From: Lysobacterales bacterium 15-68-25 | GTDB taxonomy: Bacteria > Pseudomonadota > Gammaproteobacteria > Xanthomonadales > Rhodanobacteraceae | Assembly (NCBI GenBank): GCA_002279065.1 | Contig: NCKB01000017.1 | Coordinates: 1 to 53,157, forward strand | DNA: 53,157 nucleotides | Direction: 5' to 3' | Shown here: one piece after another, positions 1-9,445 of the stretch | Layout of the letters: the number at the start of each line of letters is the position of its first letter | How positions within the stretch are numbered: position 1 is the first letter of the stretch | The notes under the pieces: generated by a model | Databases searched by the model: none | Told to the model about the DNA's origin: nothing | The model's input: the letters and a program-made list of their open reading frames with translations, nothing else | Translations under genes and position numbers: made by a program

Positions 1-172
1 AAGGCGCGATAGCCAGCGAATCACAATCTTGAAACTCATTTAAAAATGATAACTTAGAAGCGAAATTGCCGGTTTTTGTACGAATCCCTGCCGACCCTCC
101 TTATGGCCGTGCACGGATTGATCGACACGCAGGCGCAGCACGCCAACGCCTGACGGGCTCCGGACGGAGAAA
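1..172. other. Intergenic stretch with AT-rich block
   Basis: No convincing gene. Positions 20-70 are much richer in A+T than the surroundings and hold a TTGAAA at 30-35 followed by TGATAACTT, which could be a plus-strand promoter, though the spacing is poor. A 16-codon ATG frame at 103-153 has no ribosome binding site and resembles nothing I know. The block is followed by the hairpin at 173-201, so a short plus-strand RNA of about 130-150 nt is possible. Confidence 0.3.
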
Positions 173-201
173 ACAAAAGCCGGGTCATGCCCGGCTTTTG
201 T
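173..201 (-). terminator. Rho-independent terminator downstream of rne
   Basis: A perfect 12-bp stem (acaaaagccggg / cccggcttttgt, 173-184 and 190-201) with a 5-nt loop and T residues beyond both arms. It lies just past the rne stop codon at 235 and would end rne transcripts. Its symmetry lets it also stop transcription from the other side. Confidence 0.8.
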
Positions 202-234
202 TTTGGTGAGGTTTCGGCATCCGCCGGACGCCGA

Positions 235-3200
235 TCAGCTTCCTGCCGGGCTTTCCGGCTTGCGCTGTTCCTCTTCGGCGTCCTTTTCCGGACCGGCCGG
301 CGCGGGTTCGACCGCATCGTGCAGGTTGTGACCGGGTTCGGTGGTCTCGGGTTCAACGGCTTCCGGCTCTGCCGGGGCCGTGACGGTTGTCTGCGCCAGC
401 AGGTCGCCCTGCGCCGGGGTTGCTGGCGGCGGGACGGTGGCAACCGGGTTGGCCTGCGGCTCGACTATCGGCATCGGGGCATCGGCCTTTCCGGCCACAT
501 CCGGCTGCGCGGGCTCGGCGGCCATCTCCGTGGCGGCGACCACGGATGCCGTGTCTGCAGGCACCTGTTCGGCCGGCGCCATCGGCGCTGCCGCCACGCT
601 ATCGGTCACCGCGGTGGCGTCCGTCCTGGACGGCGTGCCGGGAGCGGCCTCGTTCGTCGGTTTGACAGCAGCGACATCGGCCTCGGGTGCGGCAGCGGGG
701 GAGGCGGTCGGGATCGGCGGCAGCGTCGGCAGATTGAACGAGGTGACCGACGATGCGTCGATCGCCGCCGTCACAGGCGCGGCGGCGGGCTCGGGCTCGA
801 CGTCGCGGCTACCGGCAGGCGGTTCGGCGGACTTCGCCGCAACGTCTTCAGCTGCCGCGACGACGACAGCGGCAGCGACGACCGCCCCCGCAGCCCCGGC
901 CTCGGACGGACGCACCGGAGCGGCAGCGCGCTCGGCACCATCCTCCAGCTCGTCGCGATCCTCGTCATCCAGGCCATCGGCCTGCTGCGTGGCATCGGCG
1001 GTCGTGCCGGCGGCGCTCTCATCCTGGCGGCGACGACGACGCCCGCCGCGGCGACCACGGCGACGACGCGGCGCCGTGCCCTCTGCCGACTCGGGAGCGC
1101 CATCCGTGGGCGCCGGGCCGGAAGCCGCTTCCGGTTCCGCCGTGATCACCGGGAGCTTCTGCTGCTCCTCGGCCGAAGTCTCATTGACAGCTGGAGCCTG
1201 CACCGGTTGCTGGCGGGTCGCGGGCTGCTGGCGTTCCGGGCGCTGGGTGCCCGCGACTTCGGCCTTCGCGTTGACGGCGTCCTGCCTGGCCGGCTGGCGC
1301 GGTTGCGAGGCTTTCTCCTGACGCGGGGGATTACCTGACGAGGCCTTGTCCTGACGCGACGTGCCGCCCTGTGCCTGCTCGGCACCACGGGGGCGGTTGC
1401 CCTTGCCCTGCTGCTGGACGTTGCCGCCGCGGCCGGACGACTGGGGTTGTTCGCGGCGGTTGCCCTTGTTGCCCGGGGTCGGAGTGCCCTGGCCTTGCTG
1501 CTGGGCAGGGCGGCCACGCTCGTCGCGGCGCTGACCCTGCTGGCGACGGTTGCCTCCGCGCTCGCTGCTCTCCTTCTCCGTTGCGGCCGGTGCTTCGGCC
1601 GGGCCGCGGAACCAGCCCAGCAGACGGGACAGGATGCCGCCCGAAGGCGCTGCGGCCGGAGCTGCCACCTGGCGGCGGGGAGCCTGAGGTGCCGGCGCGG
1701 CAGCGGCCGGAGCCGGCTCCTCGCGCACGGGTGCTGGCGTAGAGTGCACCACGCCGCTCACTGCGGGCTGCTCGCTGCTGCCCAGTGTCTGGCCCATCTT
1801 CGGGATCGGCGATGCTTCCACGGCGGTCAGGCGCTCGTAGCTGGGCTTGCTGTGCTCGCCCATGTCCGCTTCCTTGATCCGCTGGATCTCGATGTGCGGC
1901 GTCTGCAGCTTGCGGTCGGCGACGATGACCACGTGCACCTTGTTGCGCAGTTCGATCTCGACCACGCTGGCACGCTTCTCGTTGAGCAGGAAGTTGGCGA
2001 CCGTCGGCGGCGCCTGCACCAGCACCTGGCCGGTGTTGTCCTTCATCGCGTGTTCTTCGATCAGTCGCAGGGTCGACAGCGACAGCGACTCCACGCTGCG
2101 GATGTGGCCGTGGCCCTCGCAGCGCGGGCAGACGATCTGGGTCGCTTCGCCCAGGCTCGGGCGAAGGCGCTGGCGCGACATCTCCAGCAGGCCGAAGCGG
2201 CTGATGCGACCGACCTGCACGCGGGCGCGATCGAGCTTCAGTGCATCCTTGAGCTTCTCTTCGACCTCGCGCTGGTGGCGCGGGCTGTCCATGTCGATGA
2301 AGTCGATGACGATCAGGCCGCCGGCGTCGCGGATGCGCAACTGGCGGGCGATTTCCACCGCCGCCTCGCAGTTGGTGTTGAAGGCGGTTTCCTCGATGTC
2401 GCCGCCCTTGGTCGCCTTGGCCGAGTTGATGTCGATCGCGGTGAGCGCCTCGGTCTGGTCGATCACGATCGAGCCGCCCGACGGCAGGCGCACCTGGCGG
2501 TCGAACGCGCTCTCGATCTGCGTCTCGATCTGGTAGCGCGAGAACAGCGGGGTGTCGTCCTTGTACAGCTTGAGCTTGCGCAGGGCGTTGGGCATCACCT
2601 GCTGCATGAACTCGCGCGCGTCGTTGTACAGCGACTCCTCGTCGATGAGGATTTCGCCGATGTCGTTGCGCAGGTAGTCGCGCAGGGCACGGATGAACAG
2701 TTTCGATTCCTGGTAGATCAGGAACGGCGCCTTCTGCTTGGCGGCGGCCTCGGAGATCGAGCGCCACAGGGTCAGCAGGTAATCGAGGTCCCACTGCAGC
2801 TCTTCGGCGTCGCGGCCCATGCCGGCGGTGCGCACGATCAGGCCGACGTCGTCCGGCACCTTGAGCAGGTCCAGCGCTTCCTTCAGCGCCTGCCGGTCCT
2901 CGCCCTCGATCCGGCGCGAGACGCCGCCGGCCTTCGGGTTGTTCGGCATCAGCACCATGTAGCGGCCGGCCAGGCTGATGTAGGTGGTCAGTGCGGCGCC
3001 CTTGTTGCCGCGCTCTTCCTTCTCGACCTGGACGACCAGCTCCTGGCCCTCCTTGAGCAGTTCGCGGATGTTCGCCTTGTGCGGGTCCAGCCCGGGCGTC
3101 ATGTACTCGCGGGCGATTTCCTTGATCGGCAGAAAGCCGTGGCGCTCGGCACCGTAATCGACGAAACAGGCTTCCAGCGACGCTTCGACGCGGGTGATCC

Positions 3201-3333
3201 GGCCTTTGTAGATGTTGGCCTTCTTCTGCTCGCGGGAGGGGATTTCGATATCGAGGTCGTACAAGGTCTGGCCATCGACGATGGCCACACGCAACTCTTC
3301 ACGCTGAGTTGCGTTGATCAACATGCGCTTCAT
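235..3333 (-). CDS. rne: Ribonuclease E
   Basis: Essential endoribonuclease of mRNA decay and rRNA/tRNA processing and scaffold of the RNA degradosome. The 1032-aa protein starts [10 protein letters not shown], as E. coli RNase E does, which fixes the start; the frame stays open 114 codons further upstream but that part is low-complexity. The S1 RNA-binding region follows at about residues 35-120. The catalytic segment with [20 protein letters not shown] and IVIDFIDM carries the two metal-binding Asp residues, and CPRCEGHGH near residue 405 is the zinc-link of the tetramer. From about residue 520 the protein is a disordered tail rich in Pro, Ala, Gln, Arg and Glu, with an Arg-rich [14 protein letters not shown] patch, as expected for degradosome scaffolds. 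The gene is monocistronic, divergent from rluC, with a long leader as in enterobacteria. Confidence 0.97.
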   Translation of the reverse strand: MKRMLINATQREELRVAIVDGQTLYDLDIEIPSREQKKANIYKGRITRVEASLEACFVDYGAERHGFLPIKEIAREYMTPGLDPHKANIRELLKEGQELVVQVEKEERGNKGAALTTYISLAGRYMVLMPNNPKAGGVSRRIEGEDRQALKEALDLLKVPDDVGLIVRTAGMGRDAEELQWDLDYLLTLWRSISEAAAKQKAPFLIYQESKLFIRALRDYLRNDIGEILIDEESLYNDAREFMQQVMPNALRKLKLYKDDTPLFSRYQIETQIESAFDRQVRLPSGGSIVIDQTEALTAIDINSAKATKGGDIEETAFNTNCEAAVEIARQLRIRDAGGLIVIDFIDMDSPRHQREVEEKLKDALKLDRARVQVGRISRFGLLEMSRQRLRPSLGEATQIVCPRCEGHGHIRSVESLSLSTLRLIEEHAMKDNTGQVLVQAPPTVANFLLNEKRASVVEIELRNKVHVVIVADRKLQTPHIEIQRIKEADMGEHSKPSYERLTAVEASPIPKMGQTLGSSEQPAVSGVVHSTPAPVREEPAPAAAAPAPQAPRRQVAAPAAAPSGGILSRLLGWFRGPAEAPAATEKESSERGGNRRQQGQRRDERGRPAQQQGQGTPTPGNKGNRREQPQSSGRGGNVQQQGKGNRPRGAEQAQGGTSRQDKASSGNPPRQEKASQPRQPARQDAVNAKAEVAGTQRPERQQPATRQQPVQAPAVNETSAEEQQKLPVITAEPEAASGPAPTDGAPESAEGTAPRRRRGRRGGRRRRRQDESAAGTTADATQQADGLDDEDRDELEDGAERAAAPVRPSEAGAAGAVVAAAVVVAAAEDVAAKSAEPPAGSRDVEPEPAAAPVTAAIDASSVTSFNLPTLPPIPTASPAAAPEADVAAVKPTNEAAPGTPSRTDATAVTDSVAAAPMAPAEQVPADTASVVAATEMAAEPAQPDVAGKADAPMPIVEPQANPVATVPPPATPAQGDLLAQTTVTAPAEPEAVEPETTEPGHNLHDAVEPAPAGPEKDAEEEQRKPESPAGS

Positions 3334-3674
3334 TGTGTTGTTTTCCTTGGGCCCTCCGCGCGTCGCGTGCCTCGGTGGCGCCACTGGGGGCGGCCTGCCG
3401 GGGATCGCGCCGCTGCGGAGCGGCGGCAAAAGTACGACACCATTCCGGGTGCCGGCGATGATTTCTCTCGTTGCTACGCTGCGGCCGTCCGCTCTTTCGA
3501 CGGATCCGGACAAACCGCCATCCGACCCGTTACGATGAAAGGGAGCAGCGACCGGGCGCCCGGGGAAGGCGGCCGGCGCAATCCTCGCCGACGTGACGGA
3601 CGGGGCCCGCACGATCACTGGATCGGGCCGGGCAAAGCGCCGGCCGAGTATCCTATCGAAGCGGATTTTTTTCA
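3334..3674. promoter_or_regulatory. Divergent rne/rluC intergenic region and probable long rne leader
   Basis: This 341-bp gap separates two divergent genes and has no believable ORF. It contains a GC hairpin (gccgct-gcgg-agcggc, 3409-3424) within what would be the rne 5' untranslated region. In E. coli a leader of similar length mediates RNase E autoregulation; a similar role here is inference. For rluC the sequence gagTATCCT at about 3650 could serve as a -10 element, but no clear -35 is visible. Confidence 0.4.
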
Positions 3675-4643
3675 ATGCAGACGGTAACTTCCCCTGACGT
3701 ACCTCACGGGGTGCGTCAAGTCGAGGTCGGCCCGGAACGGGACGGCCAACGCATCGACAACGCCTTGGCCACGCTGCTGAAAGGCGTCCCGAAGAGTGTC
3801 ATCTATCGCATCCTTCGCACCGGCCAGGTGCGGGTGAACGGCAAGCGGGCGAAGCCGGACACCCGGCTGGTCGCCGGCGACCTGCTGCGGATTCCGCCGG
3901 TGCGCGTCGCAGAAAAGCATGAGACGCGAGGGCCGGCCGCCGGTCAGGTCGCCGAGGCGGCGGCTGCGGTCATCTTCGAGGACAAGCATTTCCTGGTGAT
4001 CGACAAACCGTCGGGCATGGCCAGCCATGGCGGCAGCGGGGTCAGCCACGGGGCGATCGAGCTGATGCGCGCGGCCCGTCCGAACGAGCACTTGGAGCTG
4101 GTACACCGGCTGGATCGCGACACCAGCGGCGTCCTGGTGTTCGCCAAGACCCGGGCCGGGCTGACCGGCCTGCAGGAGGCGATCCGCGAAGGGCAGGTGG
4201 TCAAGCAATACCTCTGCCTGATGGTCGGGCACCCGTCCAAGGCCAAGTTCAACGTCAACGCGCCGCTGGCCAAGTCGGTGCTCCAGGGCGGAGAGCGAAT
4301 GGTAAGAGTGTCCGATAAAGGCAAGCCGTCGCTCACTTTTTTCCAGGAAATGGAGCAGTACCCCGGCGCCCGCCTGATGCAGGCGACGCTGGGAACTGGA
4401 CGCACCCATCAGATCCGCGTGCACGCCGCGCATATCGGCCACCCGCTGGCGGGCGACCCGAAATACGGCGACAAGGAGGCCAACAAGCGCTTCCGCGACC
4501 GCGGGCTGCATCGACTGTTCCTGCACGCCTCGCACATGAGCTTCGAACTCGACGGCCGCTCGTACGGCTTCTCCGCGCCGCTACCAGATGACTTGAAGTC
4601 TTTTCTGGATGCGCTTGGATCTAAAAGAAAAAGCGCGCGCTGA
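3675..4643 (+). CDS. rluC: 23S rRNA pseudouridine(955/2504/2580) synthase
   Basis: Converts specific uridines of 23S rRNA to pseudouridine during large-subunit assembly. The 322-aa protein has an N-terminal S4 RNA-binding domain (about 20-80) and an RluA-type catalytic domain with [16 protein letters not shown], in which Asp147 is the expected nucleophile, and the later [20 protein letters not shown] motif. Length and motifs match RluC. Placement divergent from rne is common in gammaproteobacteria. Its 3' end overlaps the convergent CPBP-like gene by 23 bp. RluD is the main alternative, but neighbourhood and sequence favour RluC. Confidence 0.93.
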   Translation: MQTVTSPDVPHGVRQVEVGPERDGQRIDNALATLLKGVPKSVIYRILRTGQVRVNGKRAKPDTRLVAGDLLRIPPVRVAEKHETRGPAAGQVAEAAAAVIFEDKHFLVIDKPSGMASHGGSGVSHGAIELMRAARPNEHLELVHRLDRDTSGVLVFAKTRAGLTGLQEAIREGQVVKQYLCLMVGHPSKAKFNVNAPLAKSVLQGGERMVRVSDKGKPSLTFFQEMEQYPGARLMQATLGTGRTHQIRVHAAHIGHPLAGDPKYGDKEANKRFRDRGLHRLFLHASHMSFELDGRSYGFSAPLPDDLKSFLDALGSKRKSAR

Positions 4644-6108
4644 CCTCCAGCGAGCGCAGCACCTGGCCGATCAGCGTGGCGCCGACGATGAGGGCGCTGG
4701 CGGCGTGGGCGAGGGCGACCGGCAGCAGGCTGCGGGTGCGCGAGAAGCAGGCGGCCCAGAACAGCTCGGCCAGCAGGCACAGCTGCATCAGCGCCCCGTT
4801 CGGGGTGTGCATCAGGGCAAACAGGACCGCCACGCCGAGGATCGCCCAAGGCTTGGCGGGCATGATCCGTTCCAGTCGGGGCAGGGCGAATCCGAGCAGC
4901 AGCCACTGCTGCAGCATCGCCCAGCCGACATAGACCAGCGCGCGGCCCGGCTTGATCGGTTCGAACGGGTGACCCCATACCAGGCCGACCGCGATCGCCA
5001 CCGGCACCAGCAGCAATGGTGCCCACCATCCGGCCGAGGTCCACGGGCCGATCCAGGTCCACCGGCGTCCATCCCCGTCGAGTCGATGGGTCCAGCCGGC
5101 GAAGGCCAGGGCACCGCCGAAGGCCCATACCGCCGGCCAGGCAGCCCGCTCACCCCATTGCAGGCCCGCGATCAGCCAGAGGGGGCCGGCGAAGGCCGCC
5201 AGCAGGGTGAGCCCCTCCAGGCGCGGGCGTCGCGCGAGGTAGACCAGCGCGCCCAGATACGCGCCGCAGGCAAGCCAGTCGAGTGCACGGGGTATCGCGT
5301 CAGTGGGGGCGTGTGGCGGGTGATCCACCCGCACGGCCAAGGCGCCGGCCTGCCGATGCACGGCTTCATCGCGCCAGGCCAGCAGCTGCTCGGCCGAGGC
5401 GTCGGCCGGCAGCCAGACCCACGGTGAGGGGATTGAGCCGTCCAAGGCCGCCAGTTGCGCCTCGACCGCCGGCCGAGCGGCTGGCGGTTCCGCCGACGAC
5501 GGTTGCCCGTCCGTGGGATGAGGCGACCCAAGGGCAACCTGCCGCAACGTCCAGGACGTTCCGGTCGCGGCCTGGATGCGCAGGCGCAACATGGTGGCCG
5601 CGACCGGCAAGGAGCAGCCCCGTCCTTGCGCGTCGACCGCGGGCTGCTCGCGCAGATCGATGCGCAGCGGCGCACCGGCCTGCCAATGCACTGCAGGTGT
5701 CAGGCAGGCCTCGCCGTGACTGTCCGCCCAGACAATCCCGGCTTCGACCGCTGCGTGGCCATCGGAGGCGATGGTGAGCACCGGCCAATGGACGAGGTCC
5801 AGCCGTTGCGCGATCGGAAGGCCGAGCTCGAACGGGTCCATGCCGGTGCTCGTGATCGCCAGTCCACCCGCTGCAGGCTGCGCGCGCCCGTTGCCGAAGA
5901 TCCGGCCGGCCACGAGGTCTTCCGGGTGGCGGGGGGCCCACTCCCAGCGGGGCTGACCACGGCCCAGGGCCTGTTCCACCCGTCCGGCCTCGACGGCCAG
6001 ATGGGCCGCCGCCAGTTCCGCCGCCAGCCAGCGGAATGCCAGCAACAGGACGGCCGTGCACGCCAGCAGGCCGGCAGCGCGGACGATGCGAAGTCGGCCA
6101 GACGACAC
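4621..6108 (-). CDS. CPBP-like (Abi family) membrane protein, degenerate active site
   Basis: A 495-aa protein with one N-terminal membrane segment, a large probably periplasmic region (about 40-270) and a cluster of hydrophobic helices in the C-terminal half. The C-terminal part resembles CPBP intramembrane proteases (Rce1-like): FALMHTPNGALM fits the second motif with its His, and VALAHAASALIVG fits the third. The first motif, normally EExxxR with two catalytic Glu, reads QQWLLLGF here, so both Glu are Gln and peptidase activity is doubtful. The start lies 2 nt after the phhB stop, so the two are probably co-transcribed. The soluble region matches nothing I recognise. Confidence 0.6.
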   Translation of the reverse strand: MSSGRLRIVRAAGLLACTAVLLLAFRWLAAELAAAHLAVEAGRVEQALGRGQPRWEWAPRHPEDLVAGRIFGNGRAQPAAGGLAITSTGMDPFELGLPIAQRLDLVHWPVLTIASDGHAAVEAGIVWADSHGEACLTPAVHWQAGAPLRIDLREQPAVDAQGRGCSLPVAATMLRLRIQAATGTSWTLRQVALGSPHPTDGQPSSAEPPAARPAVEAQLAALDGSIPSPWVWLPADASAEQLLAWRDEAVHRQAGALAVRVDHPPHAPTDAIPRALDWLACGAYLGALVYLARRPRLEGLTLLAAFAGPLWLIAGLQWGERAAWPAVWAFGGALAFAGWTHRLDGDGRRWTWIGPWTSAGWWAPLLLVPVAIAVGLVWGHPFEPIKPGRALVYVGWAMLQQWLLLGFALPRLERIMPAKPWAILGVAVLFALMHTPNGALMQLCLLAELFWAACFSRTRSLLPVALAHAASALIVGATLIGQVLRSLEVSARFFF

Positions 6109-6110
6109 GG

Positions 6111-6452
6111 TCAGCGAGCGAGCAGCGCCTCGACCCGGGCGGCGCAGATGAAGTCGTTGAGCGAGAGGCCGCCGACGTCATGGGTCGACCACAACACCTG
6201 GCAGTGGCCGTAGCCGGCCTCGAGGTCGGGGTGATGGTCTTCCTGGTTGGCCATGAAGCCGACGGCGTTGATGAAGCCCAGCGTGCGGTGGAAGTCGTCG
6301 AAGCGGAAATCCTTCACAATCGCCTTGCCGTCGTTGGCGAGCGACCAGCCGGGCAGCGCGTCCATCAGGCCAGCGACCGTCGCGGCGTCCAGCGCGTGTT
6401 CACTGCCCTTGCGCGGGACACAGTGCTGTCGGGCGAGATCGTCGATGCGCAT
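6111..6452 (-). CDS. phhB: Pterin-4a-carbinolamine dehydratase
   Basis: Dehydrates 4a-hydroxytetrahydrobiopterin to regenerate the cofactor of phenylalanine hydroxylase. The 113-aa product has the family signature EDHHPDLE (His73, His74) and THDVGGLSLND with His91, the third active-site His at the usual 17-residue spacing. The start at MRIDDLARQH is supported by caggagaaa just upstream; the frame is open further but without family similarity. Small size matches the family. The CPBP-like gene follows 2 nt downstream. No phhA is visible in the window. Confidence 0.92.
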   Translation of the reverse strand: MRIDDLARQHCVPRKGSEHALDAATVAGLMDALPGWSLANDGKAIVKDFRFDDFHRTLGFINAVGFMANQEDHHPDLEAGYGHCQVLWSTHDVGGLSLNDFICAARVEALLAR

Positions 6453-6604
6453 GCCTTTCTCCTGGGCCGAGGTGCGGGGATGCGAAGGGTCGGAGCTGTG
6501 CGGCGAAATGTCAAAGCGCGCGACACGTCGGCAAAACAGGACTAAAATGGTGCTGTTTCGAAGTGCGGCTTCGCGCTGCGCCGCTTCCACCCATCGGTAT
6601 CCTC

Positions 6605-7213
6605 ATGATCGACATCTCCGAACGCGCCCAGGCCCACTTCCGCAAGCTGCTGACGCAGCAGGGCGGCGACGGGCTCGGCATCCGCCTGCGCGTGACCGCG
6701 GCCGGCACCCCGGCAGCCAATTGCGAACTCGAGTTCTGCGAACGCCAGGACCTGACCGGCGGCGAATGGACACTGGAGTGCGAGGGCTTCGTTTTCTATC
6801 TGGACGGCGACAGTGTCCGCTGGCTCAACGACGCCACCATCGACTTCGAGCCGAACCCCACCGGCGGCCAGCTCAACATCCGCGCGCCGGGCATCAAGGG
6901 ACAGGTCCCCGGCCAGGACGCCGGGCTGGTCGAGCGCGTGCAGTACGTGCTGGAGGCCGAGATCAACCCGCGCCTGGCCTCGCACGGTGGGCGCGTCAGC
7001 CTGCGCGAGATCGACGCCGAGGGCGTCGTCGTGCTGCAGTTCGGCGGCGGTTGCCACGGTTGCGGCATGGTCGACGTGACGCTCAAGCAGGGCGTAGAGA
7101 AAACCCTGCGCGAGCGGGTGCCGGAGGTGACTGCGGTGCGCGACGCCACCGACCACGCCAAGGGCAGCAAGCCCTATTACGAAGGGCCGCGGGGCAGCTC
7201 TGCCATGGGCTGA
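6605..7213 (+). CDS. nfuA: Fe-S cluster carrier NfuA
   Basis: Carrier that delivers [4Fe-4S] clusters to apo-proteins such as aconitase and lipoate synthase. The 202-aa protein has a degenerate A-type domain (about 1-95) and a C-terminal NifU-like domain with QFGGGCHGCGMVDVTLK; Cys150 and Cys153 are the cluster ligands. Domain order and length are those of E. coli NfuA. The ATG at 6605 gives MIDISERAQAHF, aligning with the E. coli start, so 14 in-frame codons upstream are discounted. It is divergent from phhB and followed by a strong terminator. Confidence 0.95.
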   Translation: MIDISERAQAHFRKLLTQQGGDGLGIRLRVTAAGTPAANCELEFCERQDLTGGEWTLECEGFVFYLDGDSVRWLNDATIDFEPNPTGGQLNIRAPGIKGQVPGQDAGLVERVQYVLEAEINPRLASHGGRVSLREIDAEGVVVLQFGGGCHGCGMVDVTLKQGVEKTLRERVPEVTAVRDATDHAKGSKPYYEGPRGSSAMG

Positions 7214-7224
7214 CAGCCAGGCAC

Positions 7225-7252
7225 GAAAAAGCCCGCCGAAGCGGGCTTTTTC
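7225..7252 (+). terminator. Rho-independent terminator after nfuA
   Basis: Perfect 12-bp stem gaaaaagcccgc / gcgggctttttc with loop cgaa and a T run in the 3' arm, 11 nt after the nfuA stop. It lies between convergent genes and has A and T runs on both sides, so it can also serve the cytochrome genes on the minus strand. Confidence 0.85.
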
Positions 7253-7281
7253 ATGTCCGGCAGCGACGGGAGTTGAGTTGC

Positions 7282-7632
7282 TTACTTGTCGCCCTGGATG
7301 TGCCCGTTCAGCGTGCTGAGCTTGGTCGGCAGGCTGGAGAAGTAGGCGGTGATGTCCTCGATGTCCTGGTCGGACAGCGTGGCGGCGAAACCCTTCATGA
7401 TCGGGTTGTTGCGGCCGCCGCTCTTGTACTCGTGCAGGGCCTGTTCGAGATAACCCTGGTACTGGCCGGCCAGACGCGGGTACTGCGGATCGACCGCGTT
7501 GCCGTCGGCGCCGTGGCAGGCGAAGCAGGCGGCAGCCTTGGTCTTGCCGGCCTGCGGATTGCCGGCCGCCATCAGGGAGGTGGACGCGAACGCCAGCGCG
7601 GCGAACGAGATCAGGGTGAGCGCACGGGTCAT
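7282..7632 (-). CDS. Small class I c-type cytochrome (downstream gene of pair)
   Basis: Periplasmic monohaem electron carrier of 116 aa. A Sec signal peptide (about 1-22, cut near MAA-GN) is followed by the haem attachment site CFACH (Cys36, Cys39, His40), and NNPIMKGF supplies the probable axial Met. The length and the PRLAGQYQGYLEQAL segment resemble the single-domain c4/c553/c5 group. The gene lies 19 nt downstream of a second cytochrome c gene with a similar architecture, suggesting a tandem duplication and a role as paired carriers to a terminal oxidase. The exact partner cannot be told from sequence. Confidence 0.88.
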   Translation of the reverse strand: MTRALTLISFAALAFASTSLMAAGNPQAGKTKAAACFACHGADGNAVDPQYPRLAGQYQGYLEQALHEYKSGGRNNPIMKGFAATLSDQDIEDITAYFSSLPTKLSTLNGHIQGDK

Positions 7633-7651
7633 GCGGAATCCTTTGGGCAGC

Positions 7652-7975
7652 TTACTTGGCGAGGCTGGAGAGGTAGGCGGCGATGTCCTGGATGTCCTTG
7701 TCGGACAGGCTCTGCGCCTGGGCCATCATGGTCGGGTGGGTGCGGTCGCCACTCTTGTACCCGTGCAGCGCATTGATGATGTACTGCTCGTTCTGGCCGG
7801 CGATGCGCGGCACCGGATAGTCCGGGTAGGCGTTCGTGTAGCCCTCGACGCCGTGACAGCCGTTGCAGGTATAAACAAGCTTGCGCCCAGCGGCCTTGTC
7901 GCCTTCGGCATGCGCGCTGCCCACGGTGAAAAGGGCGGCGGCCGCGGCGAGGCCGAGCAGTTGCAGTCGAGTCAT
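7652..7975 (-). CDS. Small class I c-type cytochrome (upstream gene of pair)
   Basis: Periplasmic monohaem cytochrome of 107 aa. The signal peptide (about 1-23, ending AHA-EG) precedes CNGCH (Cys37, Cys40, His41), and THPTMMAQA contains the candidate axial Met. PRIAGQNEQYIINALHGYKSG parallels the downstream paralogue, so the two arose by duplication and probably share a transcript. A promoter and an operator-like palindrome lie just upstream. The family is c4/c5-like; the physiological partner is unknown. Confidence 0.88.
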   Translation of the reverse strand: MTRLQLLGLAAAAALFTVGSAHAEGDKAAGRKLVYTCNGCHGVEGYTNAYPDYPVPRIAGQNEQYIINALHGYKSGDRTHPTMMAQAQSLSDKDIQDIAAYLSSLAK

Positions 7976-8005
7976 TGAGTTAGATCCCCAAGAGTCCGGC
8001 AGGTA

Positions 8006-8055
8006 CGTGACACCAAAGTCACGGGAGTATAGTGGCTGCCCGAGAGCAGCGACAA
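8006..8055 (-). promoter_or_regulatory. Promoter and palindromic operator of the cytochrome c pair
   Basis: On the minus strand, TTGTCG (8050-8055) and TATACT (8026-8031) are separated by 18 nt and form a good sigma70-type promoter for the two cytochrome genes. A perfect inverted repeat cgtgac-accaaa-gtcacg (8006-8023) overlaps the expected transcription start. This is where a repressor operator, or an RNA hairpin at the extreme 5' end, would sit. The binding protein is not evident. Confidence 0.6.
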
Positions 8056-8114
8056 CATTCAGCCGGTGTTGCGGCGGGGTATCGCCGGTCGCCCGAAGGG
8101 CAGGTTCTTGCGGC

Positions 8115-9350
8115 TCAGAACAGACTGCGGAAGATGTGCACGCCGGCGCTGTATTCGCCGATCAGCGTGCCGATGCTGACCAGGAAAAAATTGAGCAGGG
8201 TGCGGGCCACGCGGTTCTTCCACCAGCCGGTCCAGTGGCCGATCTGTTCGCGCAACGTTTCGAAGTCGCCGACGCGGGGCTTGCGCACCCAGGCTTCGGC
8301 CATGGCACTGATGCCGCCAGCCGGTACGCCTGGGCGGAACGGCTTGATCGGGGCCGCGACGAAGGCAGCCGCCACGCTTAGCGGATGCCCTCCGGCAAGC
8401 ACAGCGCCGAGCGCGGCGAAACTGCCGGTGAAGAGCACCCAGTGCCAGAGTGCATCGGCACCCAGCGCAGTGTTGCGGTGAAAGGCGTACGCGATCATCG
8501 CGAACACGGCCAGCACCAGCCCGATCGCCAGCCACTTGGGCCAACGCGCTTTCGGCGGCGTCTGCGCCAGCGCGATGGCGGTGGCTGCCGGGTCGTCGTG
8601 ACCCTCGCGCAGTTGCGTCGCCAGTCCCCTCAGGTGGCCGGCACCAATCACCACTAGCACCTTGCGCCCGGGTTGTGTCGCGTGACGCGCAGCTTCCTCG
8701 CGCAGGCGGGCGGCCATGTACTGGTCGCGTTCGCCGATCAGGCTGCGGTAGAGCGGTTCGGACTGGCTGGCGAATTCGCTGAAGGCACTCTCCAGCAGGT
8801 CGCTCTGCTTGAGCTTCTCGATCTCGTGTTCGGCGATGTCCTCGCGGTCGAACACGCTGGCCAGCAGGCCGCCCAGCAGACCGAAGCGCTGCCAGAAGCC
8901 GACGCTGCGCCAGGCGCGCTTGAGCGTGGTGCCGACGTCGCGATCGACCAGCCACACCGGCGTGCCCCGCGCTTCGGCACCGTCCATCGCCGCCTTCATC
9001 TCGGCACCCGGCTGGATGCCGTACTGGTCGGCCAGTCGCTGCTGGAGCGAGGAGAGCACCAGGCTGGCCGCCACCATGCCGGCCTTGCCCTGGCGGATGA
9101 CCTGGAACAGGTCGGTCTGGCGGAACGCATCCGGGTCGCGCATGCCATGCGCGCGGCTGTCGCACAGCTCGACCGCCACGGCATCGAACGCTTCATGCGC
9201 CAGCATCGCCTGGACTGCGTCCACGCTGGCGCGCGACACGTGGGCCGTGCCGAGCAGCACGTATTCCACGCCATCGCGCTCGACGCGCTCGATCGGCTGG
9301 TCGACCAGCGCGGCGGGCAGGGAGGACAGGTCGGCAGCGTCAGCGGTCAT
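8115..9350 (-). CDS. TraB/PrgY-family membrane protein
   Basis: A 411-aa member of the TraB family (TIGR00261-type), related to the enterococcal pheromone-shutdown proteins and to the GumN/TIKI metalloprotease-like fold. The N-terminal domain has LGTAHVS at 33-39 and later VIGAGHLRGL, the two conserved His-containing motifs. The C-terminal third carries several hydrophobic segments, consistent with inner-membrane anchoring. The start at 9350 gives MTADAADLSSLP; the frame is open 28 codons further upstream without typical family sequence. It is in the same direction as aguBA but separated by 95 bp. Molecular function in proteobacteria is not established. Confidence 0.85.
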   Translation of the reverse strand: MTADAADLSSLPAALVDQPIERVERDGVEYVLLGTAHVSRASVDAVQAMLAHEAFDAVAVELCDSRAHGMRDPDAFRQTDLFQVIRQGKAGMVAASLVLSSLQQRLADQYGIQPGAEMKAAMDGAEARGTPVWLVDRDVGTTLKRAWRSVGFWQRFGLLGGLLASVFDREDIAEHEIEKLKQSDLLESAFSEFASQSEPLYRSLIGERDQYMAARLREEAARHATQPGRKVLVVIGAGHLRGLATQLREGHDDPAATAIALAQTPPKARWPKWLAIGLVLAVFAMIAYAFHRNTALGADALWHWVLFTGSFAALGAVLAGGHPLSVAAAFVAAPIKPFRPGVPAGGISAMAEAWVRKPRVGDFETLREQIGHWTGWWKNRVARTLLNFFLVSIGTLIGEYSAGVHIFRSLF

Positions 9351-9445
9351 GCGGTGGAACCGGGTCGGGGGAATGCCAAGCATGGGGACCGCGCCGGTGC
9401 CGGACAAGCGCGACCGTCGGCACGGTTCAGCCACGGGGCGTGGGT

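Noticed and set aside
103-153. 16-codon frame as a leader peptide
   Set aside because: No downstream gene on that strand, no ribosome site and no biased amino acid.
3334-3675. N-terminal extension of RNase E by 114 codons
   Set aside because: Extension is Arg/Pro-rich and unlike RNase [11 protein letters not shown] is the conserved start.
1447-3687. 746-codon plus-strand frame opposite rne
   Set aside because: GC-rich shadow of rne; composition dominated by Arg, Leu, His and Asp with no family similarity, while rne on the other strand is unmistakable.
7282-7975. The two cytochrome genes as one diheme c4 protein split by a frameshift
   Set aside because: Each has its own signal peptide, start, stop and ribosome-binding region, so they are two genes.
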